DNA from: an uncultured Fibrobacter sp. | Lineage (GTDB): Bacteria; Fibrobacterota; Fibrobacteria; Fibrobacterales; Fibrobacteraceae | Direction of reading: 5' to 3' | Assembly: GCA_946183925.1 (NCBI GenBank) | Contig: CAMHDS010000019.1 | Coordinates: forward strand, 1-35,394 | Length of the DNA stretch: 35,394 bases | Shown: piece after piece, positions 23,663 to 30,782 of the stretch | Numbering within the stretch: position 1 is the first letter of the stretch | How the letters are laid out: every line of letters starts with the position of its first letter | Program-made: the position numbers and the translations under genes | Notes under the pieces: model-generated | Databases searched by the model: none | What the model saw: only the letters and a program-made list of their open reading frames with translations | What the model was told of the DNA's origin: nothing

Positions 23663-23942
23663 GCCGCAGGTTTCAAGAAGTGTCATCCTGAGCGATTCCT
23701 TTTTTCGTCATCCTCGCGAAGGCGAGGATCTGCTTAATATGTCTGTGGTTAGGGGAAAGCCTTCCGCACCACCTAAAGGTGGCCATGTACACTAAGGCCT
23801 AAAGGCCAAGTGTCCAAAGGTCGCTTCTGCCACGTCGTCATGGCGGGTCCCACCCCGCCATCTAGCCGTGTCATCCGCTACCCCTTCTAGCGGGGGCTCT
23901 CCCCCCGCAACGCCCCCGTTTGTCTTGCAGCCGTAAACTTTG
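23663..23942. other. Gene-free interval with a series of six hairpins
   Basis: No coding sequence is seen here. It holds consecutive short inverted repeats: ATCCTCGC-GAAG-GCGAGGAT (23710-23729), CCACC-TAAA-GGTGG (23769-23782), a bulged ACACT..GGCC-TAAA-GGCC..AGTGT (23789-23813), ATGGCGGG/CCCGCCAT (23840-23861), CCGCTA/TAGCGG (23875-23893), and GCGGGGG/CCCCCGC (23890-23908). The last two overlap and are mutually exclusive. None is followed by a convincing T-run. The first resembles dispersed palindromic repeats. Confidence 0.7.
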
Positions 23943-23948
23943 TATATT
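23920..23948 (+). promoter_or_regulatory. Promoter of the DUF58 gene (near-leaderless)
   Basis: TTGTCT (23920-23925) and TATATT (23943-23948) are 17 bp apart. Only 9 nt separate the -10 from the ATG at 23958, and no ribosome-binding site is seen. Confidence 0.55.
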
Positions 23949-23957
23949 GTGGGCGAA

Positions 23958-24848
23958 ATGCTAGACAAAGAAGTTTTAAAGACCGTCAACCGAATTGAGC
24001 TTTCTGTGCGCGGAACGCTGGACACCGTCATGACCGGCGCCTACCACAGTTCCTTCAAAGGGAACGGTATGGAATTCAGCGAAGTCCGGGAATACATGCC
24101 GGGCGACGACGTGCGTACTATCGACTGGAACGTGACCGCACGAACCGGCACACCCTATGTAAAAAAGTTTATCGAGGAGCGCGAAATGACCATGCTCCTC
24201 ATGGTCGACGCCTCCAGCAGTTCCGAATTCGGTTCGGGAAAGCAGATGAAGGGCGAAGTCATGGCAACCTTGACCGCACTTCTCGCCTTTGCCGCCATCA
24301 AGAACAACGACAAGGTAGGCCTGCTAATCTATACCGATCAGGTGGAACTGTTTATTCCGCCGGAAAAAGGCCGCAAGCACGTGCTGCGGCTTATCCGCGA
24401 AATCCTCTATTTCAAGCCGCAGCACCACGGCACCAACACCCAAGTGGCGCTGGAATATGCCGGCAAGATTTTGAACAGACGTGCCGTGGTCGTGGTGATG
24501 AGCGACTTTCTGGACCAGGGTTTCGAAAATGCCTTCAAGATTCTGCGCAAGCGCCACGACGTGCTTGCGGTCTCCGTGGTGGACCCCCGCGAAACGGAAC
24601 TGCCCCCCGCAGGCCTCGTAGAGCTAGAAGATCCCGAAACCGGAGAAACTCTCCTGATCGATACTGGCGATGCCACCTTCCGCGAAGCCTTCGCCCGGGA
24701 GGCAAAGCGCCAGGGTAAGGCCACCAAGGAACTGTTCCAGCGTATGTCCATCGATTTTGTGCGCATCGAGACCCACGACGACTTCAAGGACACCGTGGCC
24801 CCGCTTATCGAGCATTTCAGACGCCGCGCCAAGATGGCGAGAATGTAA
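23958..24848 (+). CDS. DUF58 / von Willebrand A-like domain protein
   Basis: The 296-residue cytoplasmic protein carries the DUF58 core: GNGMEFSEVREYMPGDDVRTIDWNVTARTGTPYVKKFIEE (roughly 36-75) in the family's conserved spacing. It then has a vWA-like fold with a DxSxS metal-site motif at Asp84-Ser86-Ser88 (VDASSSS). DUF58 proteins usually sit beside a MoxR-type AAA+ ATPase and BatA/BatB-like proteins and are thought to help assemble or activate envelope complexes. None of those partners is adjacent here, so it is a stand-alone copy. The ATG at 23958 is chosen; an upstream TTG in frame lies inside the promoter. A palindromic repeat follows 10 bp after the stop. Confidence 0.9.
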   Translation: MLDKEVLKTVNRIELSVRGTLDTVMTGAYHSSFKGNGMEFSEVREYMPGDDVRTIDWNVTARTGTPYVKKFIEEREMTMLLMVDASSSSEFGSGKQMKGEVMATLTALLAFAAIKNNDKVGLLIYTDQVELFIPPEKGRKHVLRLIREILYFKPQHHGTNTQVALEYAGKILNRRAVVVVMSDFLDQGFENAFKILRKRHDVLAVSVVDPRETELPPAGLVELEDPETGETLLIDTGDATFREAFAREAKRQGKATKELFQRMSIDFVRIETHDDFKDTVAPLIEHFRRRAKMARM

Positions 24849-24858
24849 CAGTTGCCAG

Positions 24859-24879
24859 ATTCCGGCTCAAGGCCGGAAT
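24859..24879. repeat. Palindromic repeat with TCAAG loop, supplies the EF-G-like gene end
   Basis: ATTCCGGC (24859-24866) pairs with GCCGGAAT (24872-24879) around TCAAG. It lies between two convergent genes. On the minus strand it encodes the last residues and the stop of the EF-G-like gene. The same stem length and loop occur inside the trmB-like gene at 31433-31453. Confidence 0.75.
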
Positions 24880-26873
24880 GCCGCAGGAATCGGCCGATAC
24901 CCGAGCAACTTCATGCTGTAGAGCGCAGTGCCCTTGCTGATGCTGCGCACGCCGGTAGCATAACCGAAAATTTTCCGCAGCGGGACTTCCGCTTTCAAAA
25001 AATGGGTCTTGCCGTCACCGCCGATTTCTTTCACCTTGCCGTCCCGTGACTGGATATCGCCGGTCACAAGACCTGCAAAGTTCACGGGGCATTCCAGCGA
25101 AAGCTCCATGATGGGTTCGTAAAGTTCCACATCGGCAGGCTTGATCAGCTTTGTAACCGCATCAGCGCAGGCCTTCTTGATCATAGGCGGGAGCGCCCCC
25201 TCGGTCCAGGTGAACTCGTGGACCTCAAAGCGCACGCCTACCAGCGCTCCCTTGCCGAGAATCCCGACTTCGGCAGATTCCAGCAGGGCGGAACGCACAC
25301 CGGCCAGAATCTCGCGGGGAGCAGTCTCCAAAAATTCCGCAGAAAGCCGTATATCATGGGCATCGCCTTCCAAAGGCGTCGCCGAAAGCTTGATAGAAAT
25401 CTTGTGGGGCCCAAGCTGGAACGAATTTTCTACGGGACCCACCTCGCGACATAAACGCTCTTGCCAGCGCACCTCGGGGCTACCCGCCTTCACTTCGCAA
25501 CCGAATTCCCGTTTCAGGCGCGAAAGCAGCACATCCAGCTGCACCTCGCCTACGGTATGCAAGTACCAGAAACCACCGTCATCCTTCTGGACGCGGAAAC
25601 TGGGATCCATACGGCCCAGCATGTTCAGGCTCTTATCTACATGCAAAAAGTCCTCTGAACCCAGGCACTCCACGCGGGTCTGCAAAAGGGGCTGATACTT
25701 GTCGCGGATGGAGGCTCGAGGCTCGAGGCTCGGGGTTCGAGGTTCGGGGTTCGTGCCTCGCGCCTCACTTCTCTCGTCTCTCGTCTCTCGCCTCTCGTCT
25801 AAATAAATCACCTCTCCAAGTTCCGTCTCGAAAGGGGTACGCATCGCGTAAATATCGCCCGAACGGATTTCATCTACTGGCACCAGCAGGTTCGCCTTCA
25901 GTCTCGAAAACTCAAAACCCGCTGGCCACGCCTTCCGTTCCAAATCCGTGTGGCTCCGGAATATGGAAATCTCCCCCACGCCCTTGAAATACCGGAGGCG
26001 TATCACCTGGCCCAGTTCGCCCTTGTCAAAGGCGGGAACCTCGGGCAAAAAGAAGGTCAATGCCGTCACGAGACTCCGCACGCCAAAACCTTCCATGGCA
26101 GAGCCTGCGTAGCACAAGGCGTAATCATCGCTTGCCGCCAGGGCCTTCAGCCCCCGTAAAAGAATCTTCGCCGGCACAGGTTTCCCTTCCATGGCCAGTT
26201 TCAAAATTTCGTCGTCAAAATTGCTGGCAAATTCCACCGCCTCGGCGTAATGCTTTTTTAAGTCGTGGGCCTGATCCCAACCGTCATCCACGTTCCAGCC
26301 TTCGTCCACCACCTCTTCGCCGGTAGCGGAATGTTCCAGGCGGCTTTTGCTCAGCACGTCCAGCACGCCGGTCATCTTGCCGTCCCGGTATTCCGGCAGA
26401 GTCATGAGCACCGGACGCACGCCCAGAACCTCTTCGATGTTGATAAGGGTTTCGTCCAGGGAATAGTCGGGATTGTCCAGCTTGTTCACGAACAAAATCG
26501 TCCGAACGCCCGCCTCCCGGAGTTTCTTGAAAGCGGCCACTGTCTGGGTCTCTACACCGCTGGCGGCACTCACCACAAGGATTGCCCCTTCCACCGCCGT
26601 GAGAGCCGTATCCACCTCGGCACCAAAATCCACGTGACCCGGCGTATCGATAAAATTGAACCAGGTATCCTTCCACTCAAAGTGGGCCACGCCGCTTTCG
26701 ATGGTGATGCCCCTGTCCTTTTCTTCGGGCAGGTAGTCCATGGTGGCAAGGCCTTCTTCTACGCGGCCCGGACGACGCACCTCCCCTGCCGTGAACAGAA
26801 TCCGTTCCGACAAAGTGGTCTTGCCCGCATCCACGTGGGCAAGGATGGCGATGTTCCGGACAGGCTGCGACAT
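24867..26873 (-). CDS. EF-G-like translational GTPase (EF-G2/TetM-related)
   Basis: The 668-residue protein has the five-domain plan of EF-G relatives. The G domain has AHVDAGKTT (12-20), RGITI (54-58), DTPGH (76-80) and NKLD (130-133). Domain II covers about 285-355. Domain III contains HTVGEVQLDVLLSRLKREFG. Domains IV and V are present, with LYEPIMELSLECP, GDIQSRDGKV and FGYATGVRSISKG. It likely acts on ribosomes, but its closeness to both EF-G2 and ribosome-protection proteins leaves the role open. It is shorter than canonical EF-G. Residues 359-388, at the domain II/III border, are an Arg/Glu/Pro-rich insert encoded by a 13-unit heptamer array. The gene follows the coiled-coil gene by 4 bp. 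Confidence 0.9.
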   Translation of the reverse strand: MSQPVRNIAILAHVDAGKTTLSERILFTAGEVRRPGRVEEGLATMDYLPEEKDRGITIESGVAHFEWKDTWFNFIDTPGHVDFGAEVDTALTAVEGAILVVSAASGVETQTVAAFKKLREAGVRTILFVNKLDNPDYSLDETLINIEEVLGVRPVLMTLPEYRDGKMTGVLDVLSKSRLEHSATGEEVVDEGWNVDDGWDQAHDLKKHYAEAVEFASNFDDEILKLAMEGKPVPAKILLRGLKALAASDDYALCYAGSAMEGFGVRSLVTALTFFLPEVPAFDKGELGQVIRLRYFKGVGEISIFRSHTDLERKAWPAGFEFSRLKANLLVPVDEIRSGDIYAMRTPFETELGEVIYLDERRETRDERSEARGTNPEPRTPSLEPRASIRDKYQPLLQTRVECLGSEDFLHVDKSLNMLGRMDPSFRVQKDDGGFWYLHTVGEVQLDVLLSRLKREFGCEVKAGSPEVRWQERLCREVGPVENSFQLGPHKISIKLSATPLEGDAHDIRLSAEFLETAPREILAGVRSALLESAEVGILGKGALVGVRFEVHEFTWTEGALPPMIKKACADAVTKLIKPADVELYEPIMELSLECPVNFAGLVTGDIQSRDGKVKEIGGDGKTHFLKAEVPLRKIFGYATGVRSISKGTALYSMKLLGYRPIPAAFRP
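25710..25800 (-). repeat. In-frame heptamer array I inside the EF-G-like gene
   Basis: Thirteen 7-bp units occupy 91 bp of coding sequence. Read on the coding strand, the first units are AGACGAG/AGGCGAG-like, the middle ones AACCCCG-like and the last AGCCTCG-like, roughly an inverted version of the first. The reading frame stays open throughout. Confidence 0.85.
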
Positions 26874-26877
26874 GGGC

Positions 26878-27231
26878 CTATTTTTTCAGTTGCGATTCCA
26901 GAAATTCCACACGGGCGGCCAAGTCCGCATAAAGCTTTTCCAAGGTTTCCAGGCGGGCATCGTGCTCCCGGTCCTTGATGGACTGGCGATGCAGTTCCGA
27001 ATCCTGCTCCTCGTTCTTGGAGTCCACGGAATTCAGGCGGAAATCGTGTTCCGCGTCCTTTGCCACCTGGGCCTTGATCTTGAATTCCTGCTCCCGTTCC
27101 TTGCTGTAGAGGGAATCGATACGCAGGTCGTGCTCGTAATCCTTTTCGGCCTGGGCATCCAGGCGGGCGTCGTGTTCCTGGTCCTTTTTCACAAGTTCGG
27201 ATATGCGTTTATCCCGTTCAGCGTCTTGCAT
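26878..27231 (-). CDS. Coiled-coil protein with six 14-residue repeats, function unknown
   Basis: I do not recognise the family. The 117-residue acidic/basic protein is almost entirely predicted coiled coil. Residues 16-99 are six tandem 14-residue repeats (two heptads each) with consensus K-D-x-E-H-D-x-R-L followed by five variable residues. Repeats 1, 2, 4 and 6 keep EHD; repeats 3 and 5 have EQE and EQD. The C-terminus (LYADLAARVEFLESQLKK) continues the coil with leucines. No signal peptide or membrane segment is seen. The ATG at 27231 has AAGGGGG upstream; a longer reading from 27306 would start in repeat DNA. It precedes the EF-G-like gene by 4 bp and is probably co-transcribed. Confidence 0.8.
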   Translation of the reverse strand: MQDAERDKRISELVKKDQEHDARLDAQAEKDYEHDLRIDSLYSKEREQEFKIKAQVAKDAEHDFRLNSVDSKNEEQDSELHRQSIKDREHDARLETLEKLYADLAARVEFLESQLKK

Positions 27232-27264
27232 AAAGCCCCCTTTGTTTCTTCTAAAGATATAAAA

Positions 27265-27348
27265 GTGGAATGCTAGATGTGGAATGTGGAATGCATAATT
27301 CCACACCTCACATTACACATTGCGGCGTAGCCGCCCACATTCCACATT
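27265..27348. repeat. Heptamer array G (GTGGAAT / CCACATT)
   Basis: Twelve units in unbroken 7-bp phase (84 bp) begin with GTGGAAT-like units and end with CCACATT-like units, their inverse. A GCGGCGTAGCCGC palindrome fills exactly two units in the middle. The array overlaps the first bases of the glnN stop codon. Confidence 0.85.
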
Positions 27349-29464
27349 AGTAAATGAACAGCATTTCCCTGTACTTGGGCAAGGGCCAGCAGTCGTCGGG
27401 CACGATTTTTTCCAGGGCGTCCACCACGCCGCGGAGTTCCGCCATGGCGTCGAGAATATCCTCGTGGTCCTTCTCCAGGCAGGCCTCCATCTTGGCAATG
27501 GCGGCCATCAGCTTCGAAGAACCTTCGCCCAGAGCCTTGGCGTAGCTGTCCAAGCCAGGGAATCCCTGGTTCAGGGCCATTTCGTTTGTCTTGAGGGCCT
27601 TGGAGTAAGAATCCACCACCTTGGGCAAAATCACGTTCTTCGCCAGGTCACGGGCGATTTCCCCTTCGATATGGATACGCTTGTGGAAATCCTCCACGTT
27701 CACTTCGTAGCGGGATTCCATCTCGCGACGGTTCATCACGCCGTACTTCTCGAACAGGGCCACGTTCTCGTCTTTCACCAGGGCCTTCATGGCTTCCATG
27801 GAGGTCTTGATGTTGGGGAGTCCTCGACGTTCCGCTTCGGCAATCCATTCGTCGGTATAGCCGTTGCCGTTGAAGATTACGCGCTTGTGTTCCTTCACGA
27901 TTTTCTGGAGAATCTTCTGCAGCCCCGTGTGGAAATTCTTCTCGTCCAGTTTTTCCAGCTGTTCCGCAATCATGTCAAAAGCTTCGGCCACGATGGTGTT
28001 CAGTACCACGTTAGGTTCGGAACAGCTCTGGCTAGAGCCAGGAGCACGGAACTCGAACTTGTTTCCCGTAAAGGCGAAGGGACTCGTGCGGTTACGGTCG
28101 GTAGCGTCCCGAGGGAGCGGCGGCAAGGCGTCGGCGCCAATCCGCATGGCACCCGCCTGCTTGCTGGACTTGGGCACGCCCTGTTCCAGCTGGTCGATTA
28201 CGTCCATCAGCTGGTCACCAAGGTAGATAGACATAATCGCCGGAGGCGCCTCGTTGGCCCCCAGACGATGGTCGTTGCCCGCTCCCGCCACCGTCATGCG
28301 GAGTAGGTCAGCGTGGGTATCCACCGCATAAATCACGGCGCAGAGGGCCGTCAAGAAAACCGCATTCTGGTGAGGGTCCTTGCCAGGGTTCAGCAGGTTT
28401 CCGTGACCGTAAGTAATGCTCCAGTTGTTGTGCTTGCCCGAACCGTTCACGCCGGCAAAGGGCTTCTCGTGGAGCAGGCAAACCAGCCCGTGCCTGTCCG
28501 CCACCTGACGGAGCACTTCCATAATCTGCATGTTGTGGTCGCAGGCCAGGTTCACCTCTTCAAAGATGGGAGCCAGTTCGAACTGGGCAGGGGCCACCTC
28601 GTTGTGGCGGGTCTTGGCCGGAATGCCCAGTTTCCACAGTTCCATTTCCACATCGTTCATAAAGTTCAAGATGCGGGTAGGGATGCTACCGAAGTAGTGG
28701 TCGTCCATCTGCTGGTGCTTGGCAGGTGTTGCCCCGAAAATGGTGCGCCCCGCCTGGTACAGGTCCGGCCGTTGCAGGTAAAAGCGCTTGTCGATCAAGA
28801 AATATTCCTGCTCGGCGCCAAGAGTCACGGTGGTCTTCTTGGGACTCGCCTTAAAACAGGTCATGAGCCTACGGGTAGACTTGGAAAGGGCCTGCAAGCT
28901 GCGGAGCAGGGGCGTCTTCTTGTCCAGGGCCTCGCCGGTATAGCTGCAAAACGCCGTCGGAATACAAAGGGTTGCGCCATTGCCGTGACGCTTGATAAAA
29001 GCGGGGCTGGTGGGGTCCCAGGCGGTGTAGCCCCGGGCCTCGAAGGTGGAGCGCAGCCCCCCGCTGGGGAAGCTGGAAGCATCCGGCTCACCCACAATCA
29101 GGTTCTTGCCGCTGAACACCATGATGGGCTTGCCCTCTTCCAGTTCCAAGAAGGAATCGTGCTTTTCGGCGGTAGAGCCGGTAAGGGGCTGGAACCAGTG
29201 GGTAAAGTGGGTGGCGCCACGGTCCAGGGCCCAGCGCTTCATGGCATGGGCCACTTCGCTTGCGATGTTGGCGTCCAGGGGAGCGCCCTCGTCGATGGTG
29301 GCCAAAAGCTTTTCGCAGGTTTCCTTGGAAAGGTAGTTCCGCATGGCCCGGGCGTTGAACACGTCTTCGCCGAAATAGTCGATGTTTGCCGGCGTGGCGG
29401 GCTTGATGGGGGTGGCGGGTGCCGAAGCGATATCGTTGACGGTATTCTTGCGGGTACTGATCAT
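27347..29464 (-). CDS. glnN: Glutamine synthetase type III
   Basis: The 705-residue enzyme makes glutamine from glutamate, ammonia and ATP. Its length and motifs are those of the large type III (GlnN) family found in Bacteroidetes, Fibrobacter and others: GLRSTFEARGYTAWDPTSPAFI, TLGAEQEYFLIDKRF, PAKTRHNEVAPAQFEL, CLLHEKPFAGVNGSGKHNNWS, and RIGADALPPLPRDATDRNRTSPFAFTGNKFEFR. The C-terminal 150 residues form the type-specific helical tail. AGGA six bases upstream supports the ATG at 29464. Upstream is a sigma54-type promoter and two TTACA-N4-TGTAA palindromes, and the divergent neighbour is a sigma54 activator, so nitrogen control is likely. The stop touches array G. Confidence 0.97.
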   Translation of the reverse strand: MISTRKNTVNDIASAPATPIKPATPANIDYFGEDVFNARAMRNYLSKETCEKLLATIDEGAPLDANIASEVAHAMKRWALDRGATHFTHWFQPLTGSTAEKHDSFLELEEGKPIMVFSGKNLIVGEPDASSFPSGGLRSTFEARGYTAWDPTSPAFIKRHGNGATLCIPTAFCSYTGEALDKKTPLLRSLQALSKSTRRLMTCFKASPKKTTVTLGAEQEYFLIDKRFYLQRPDLYQAGRTIFGATPAKHQQMDDHYFGSIPTRILNFMNDVEMELWKLGIPAKTRHNEVAPAQFELAPIFEEVNLACDHNMQIMEVLRQVADRHGLVCLLHEKPFAGVNGSGKHNNWSITYGHGNLLNPGKDPHQNAVFLTALCAVIYAVDTHADLLRMTVAGAGNDHRLGANEAPPAIMSIYLGDQLMDVIDQLEQGVPKSSKQAGAMRIGADALPPLPRDATDRNRTSPFAFTGNKFEFRAPGSSQSCSEPNVVLNTIVAEAFDMIAEQLEKLDEKNFHTGLQKILQKIVKEHKRVIFNGNGYTDEWIAEAERRGLPNIKTSMEAMKALVKDENVALFEKYGVMNRREMESRYEVNVEDFHKRIHIEGEIARDLAKNVILPKVVDSYSKALKTNEMALNQGFPGLDSYAKALGEGSSKLMAAIAKMEACLEKDHEDILDAMAELRGVVDALEKIVPDDCWPLPKYREMLFIY

Positions 29465-29527
29465 AGTGCGTCCTTTTGTTTCGGGGCGAAAAATAGAAAG
29501 GAGAACGGGAGCTTTGCAGTGAAAAAA

Positions 29528-29544
29528 TGGCAAATTTCAGGCCA
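29528..29544 (-). promoter_or_regulatory. Sigma54 (-24/-12) promoter of glnN
   Basis: On the minus strand TGGCCTGAAATTTGCCA matches the sigma54 consensus TGGCAC-N5-TTGC. The -24 GG and -12 GC are exactly 10 nt apart. Transcription would start about 50 nt before the glnN ATG. Confidence 0.75.
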
Positions 29545-29549
29545 TTTTC

Positions 29550-29594
29550 TTTACATTTTTGTAAAATTCATCACTATTATTACATATTTGTAAA
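29550..29594. promoter_or_regulatory. Two TTACA-N4-TGTAA palindromes (candidate activator sites)
   Basis: TTTACATTTTTGTAAA (29550-29565) and ATTACATATTTGTAAA (29579-29594) share arms, 4-nt spacing and a following ATTCA. Their centres are 29 bp apart. They lie just upstream of the sigma54 promoter and between the divergent genes. Confidence 0.65.
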
Positions 29595-29624
29595 ATTCAA
29601 ACAAAACAAACCGCCTAACAATCC

Positions 29625-29630
29625 TATATT
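29625..29630 (+). promoter_or_regulatory. -10 element 6 bp before ATG (leaderless candidate)
   Basis: TATATT ends 6 nt before the activator ATG at 29637. No ribosome-binding site is present, so the mRNA would begin at the start codon. Confidence 0.5.
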
Positions 29631-29636
29631 TAGGCC

Positions 29637-30782
29637 ATGGAATTCAACGCCCTGCAAACAGAGGCCCTGCGCCAAATCGACGACGCCCTGCACCATATCC
29701 GTGCCAAGGACCGCCTGAGGCAAAGGTTGCAAGAAATCATCGGCAACAATTTCGCCGCCGTCGAAACGGGGTACCAGAAGAAATTCCAGGAACTTCGCGA
29801 CCTCATGGGCGGCACTCCCAGCGAACTCATCGGGAACACCCGCGCCATGCAAGAGGTAGAGCGGCAGGTGCGACAAATCGCAAGTAGCGACGCCGTGGTG
29901 CTCATCCGCGGGGCGGCGGGCACCGGCAAGGAACACACTGCAAGGACTTTACACCGCATGTCCGAAAGGGCGAGCGGGCCCTTTGTCATCTTGAACTGCG
30001 ATTCCCTGAACGCAGGCGAAGGATTCAACTCCCTGGAAAGTGAACTGTTCGGCTACGAAAGGGGCGCCTTCACTGGCGCCACCGCGCGCCACCTAGGCAA
30101 GGCGGAGCAGGCAAACGGCGGCACCCTTTTTATAGACGAGGTCGGCTCCCTGCCCCTTGCCGCACAGACCAAGCTTTTGCAGTTCCTGCAAGACCGGCGT
30201 TTCAGCCGCCTGGGGAGCAACATCTTCCAAAACGCAAACATCCGGATTATCGCCAGCACCGGCAAGGACCTGGAAACCCTGATGCAGCAGGGGCTTTTCC
30301 GCGAAGACCTCTACTACCGCCTGAACATTTTCCAGATCAAGCTGCCGGAACTGTCCCAACGCAAAACGGACATTTTGCTTTTGGCAGACCATTTCATCGC
30401 CAAGATGAACCTGAAATACGGCAAGAAAATCCAGAGGCTCAGCACTCCCGCCATCGACATGCTCATGAGCTACCACTGGCCGGGCAACGTGCGGGAACTG
30501 GAAAACTGCATCGAACATGCCTGCCTCGCCACCACAGACGTAAGCATCAACGCCTACGACCTTCCGCCTACATTGCAGACCGACGTTACCTCCGGCACGT
30601 CGCTCATTCCAGAAGGTCCGGCGTCGCTCTCCACGCTACTCCGCTCCTACGAAAAAGAAATCCTGATGGAAGCCCTGCGCAAAAACAACGGGAACCTGAG
30701 CGCCGCCGGCCGCGACCTGCAGGTAAGCCCCCGCATGATGCATTACAAGGTGAACAAGTACGGCATCGAGGTAAAGGAATGA
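29637..30782 (+). CDS. Sigma54-dependent transcriptional activator (NtrC/NifA family)
   Basis: The 381-residue protein has a complete sigma54-activating AAA+ domain: Walker A GAAGTGKE (92-99), sigma54-contact loop GAFTGA (143-148), and Walker B GGTLFIDEVG (161-170). The arginine-finger region FREDLYYRLNIF and YHWPGNVRELENC follow. A Fis-type helix-turn-helix ends the protein (EILMEALRKNNGNLSAAGRDL and onward). The N-terminus is only about 65 residues, predicted helical, with no receiver domain and no full GAF domain. Control is therefore probably by protein contact or expression level, not phosphorylation. Its divergent placement from glnN and the sigma54 promoter there suggest glnN as a target. 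The stop overlaps the next start (ATGA). Confidence 0.94.
   Translation: MEFNALQTEALRQIDDALHHIRAKDRLRQRLQEIIGNNFAAVETGYQKKFQELRDLMGGTPSELIGNTRAMQEVERQVRQIASSDAVVLIRGAAGTGKEHTARTLHRMSERASGPFVILNCDSLNAGEGFNSLESELFGYERGAFTGATARHLGKAEQANGGTLFIDEVGSLPLAAQTKLLQFLQDRRFSRLGSNIFQNANIRIIASTGKDLETLMQQGLFREDLYYRLNIFQIKLPELSQRKTDILLLADHFIAKMNLKYGKKIQRLSTPAIDMLMSYHWPGNVRELENCIEHACLATTDVSINAYDLPPTLQTDVTSGTSLIPEGPASLSTLLRSYEKEILMEALRKNNGNLSAAGRDLQVSPRMMHYKVNKYGIEVKE

Noticed and set aside
24867-26873. Tetracycline-resistance ribosome protection protein
   Set aside because: The G-domain start resembles TetM, but so do EF-G2 proteins; nothing in the context points to resistance, so the neutral EF-G-like call is kept.
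27265-27348. CRISPR array
   Set aside because: Units are 7 bp without distinct spacers, and there are no cas genes in the window.
29528-29544. Sigma54 promoter reading toward the activator gene (plus strand)
   Set aside because: The near-palindromic site has AGGC instead of TTGC at -12 on the plus strand, a poorer match than the minus strand.
28313-29593. Plus-strand open frame opposite glnN
   Set aside because: It runs through the glnN promoter and lacks any family motif.
29550-29594. GlnR/TnrA or FNR/CRP binding sites
   Set aside because: The arms are TTACA then TGTAA, the reverse order of the GlnR/TnrA TGTNA-TNACA pattern, and they lack TTGAT or TGTGA cores.
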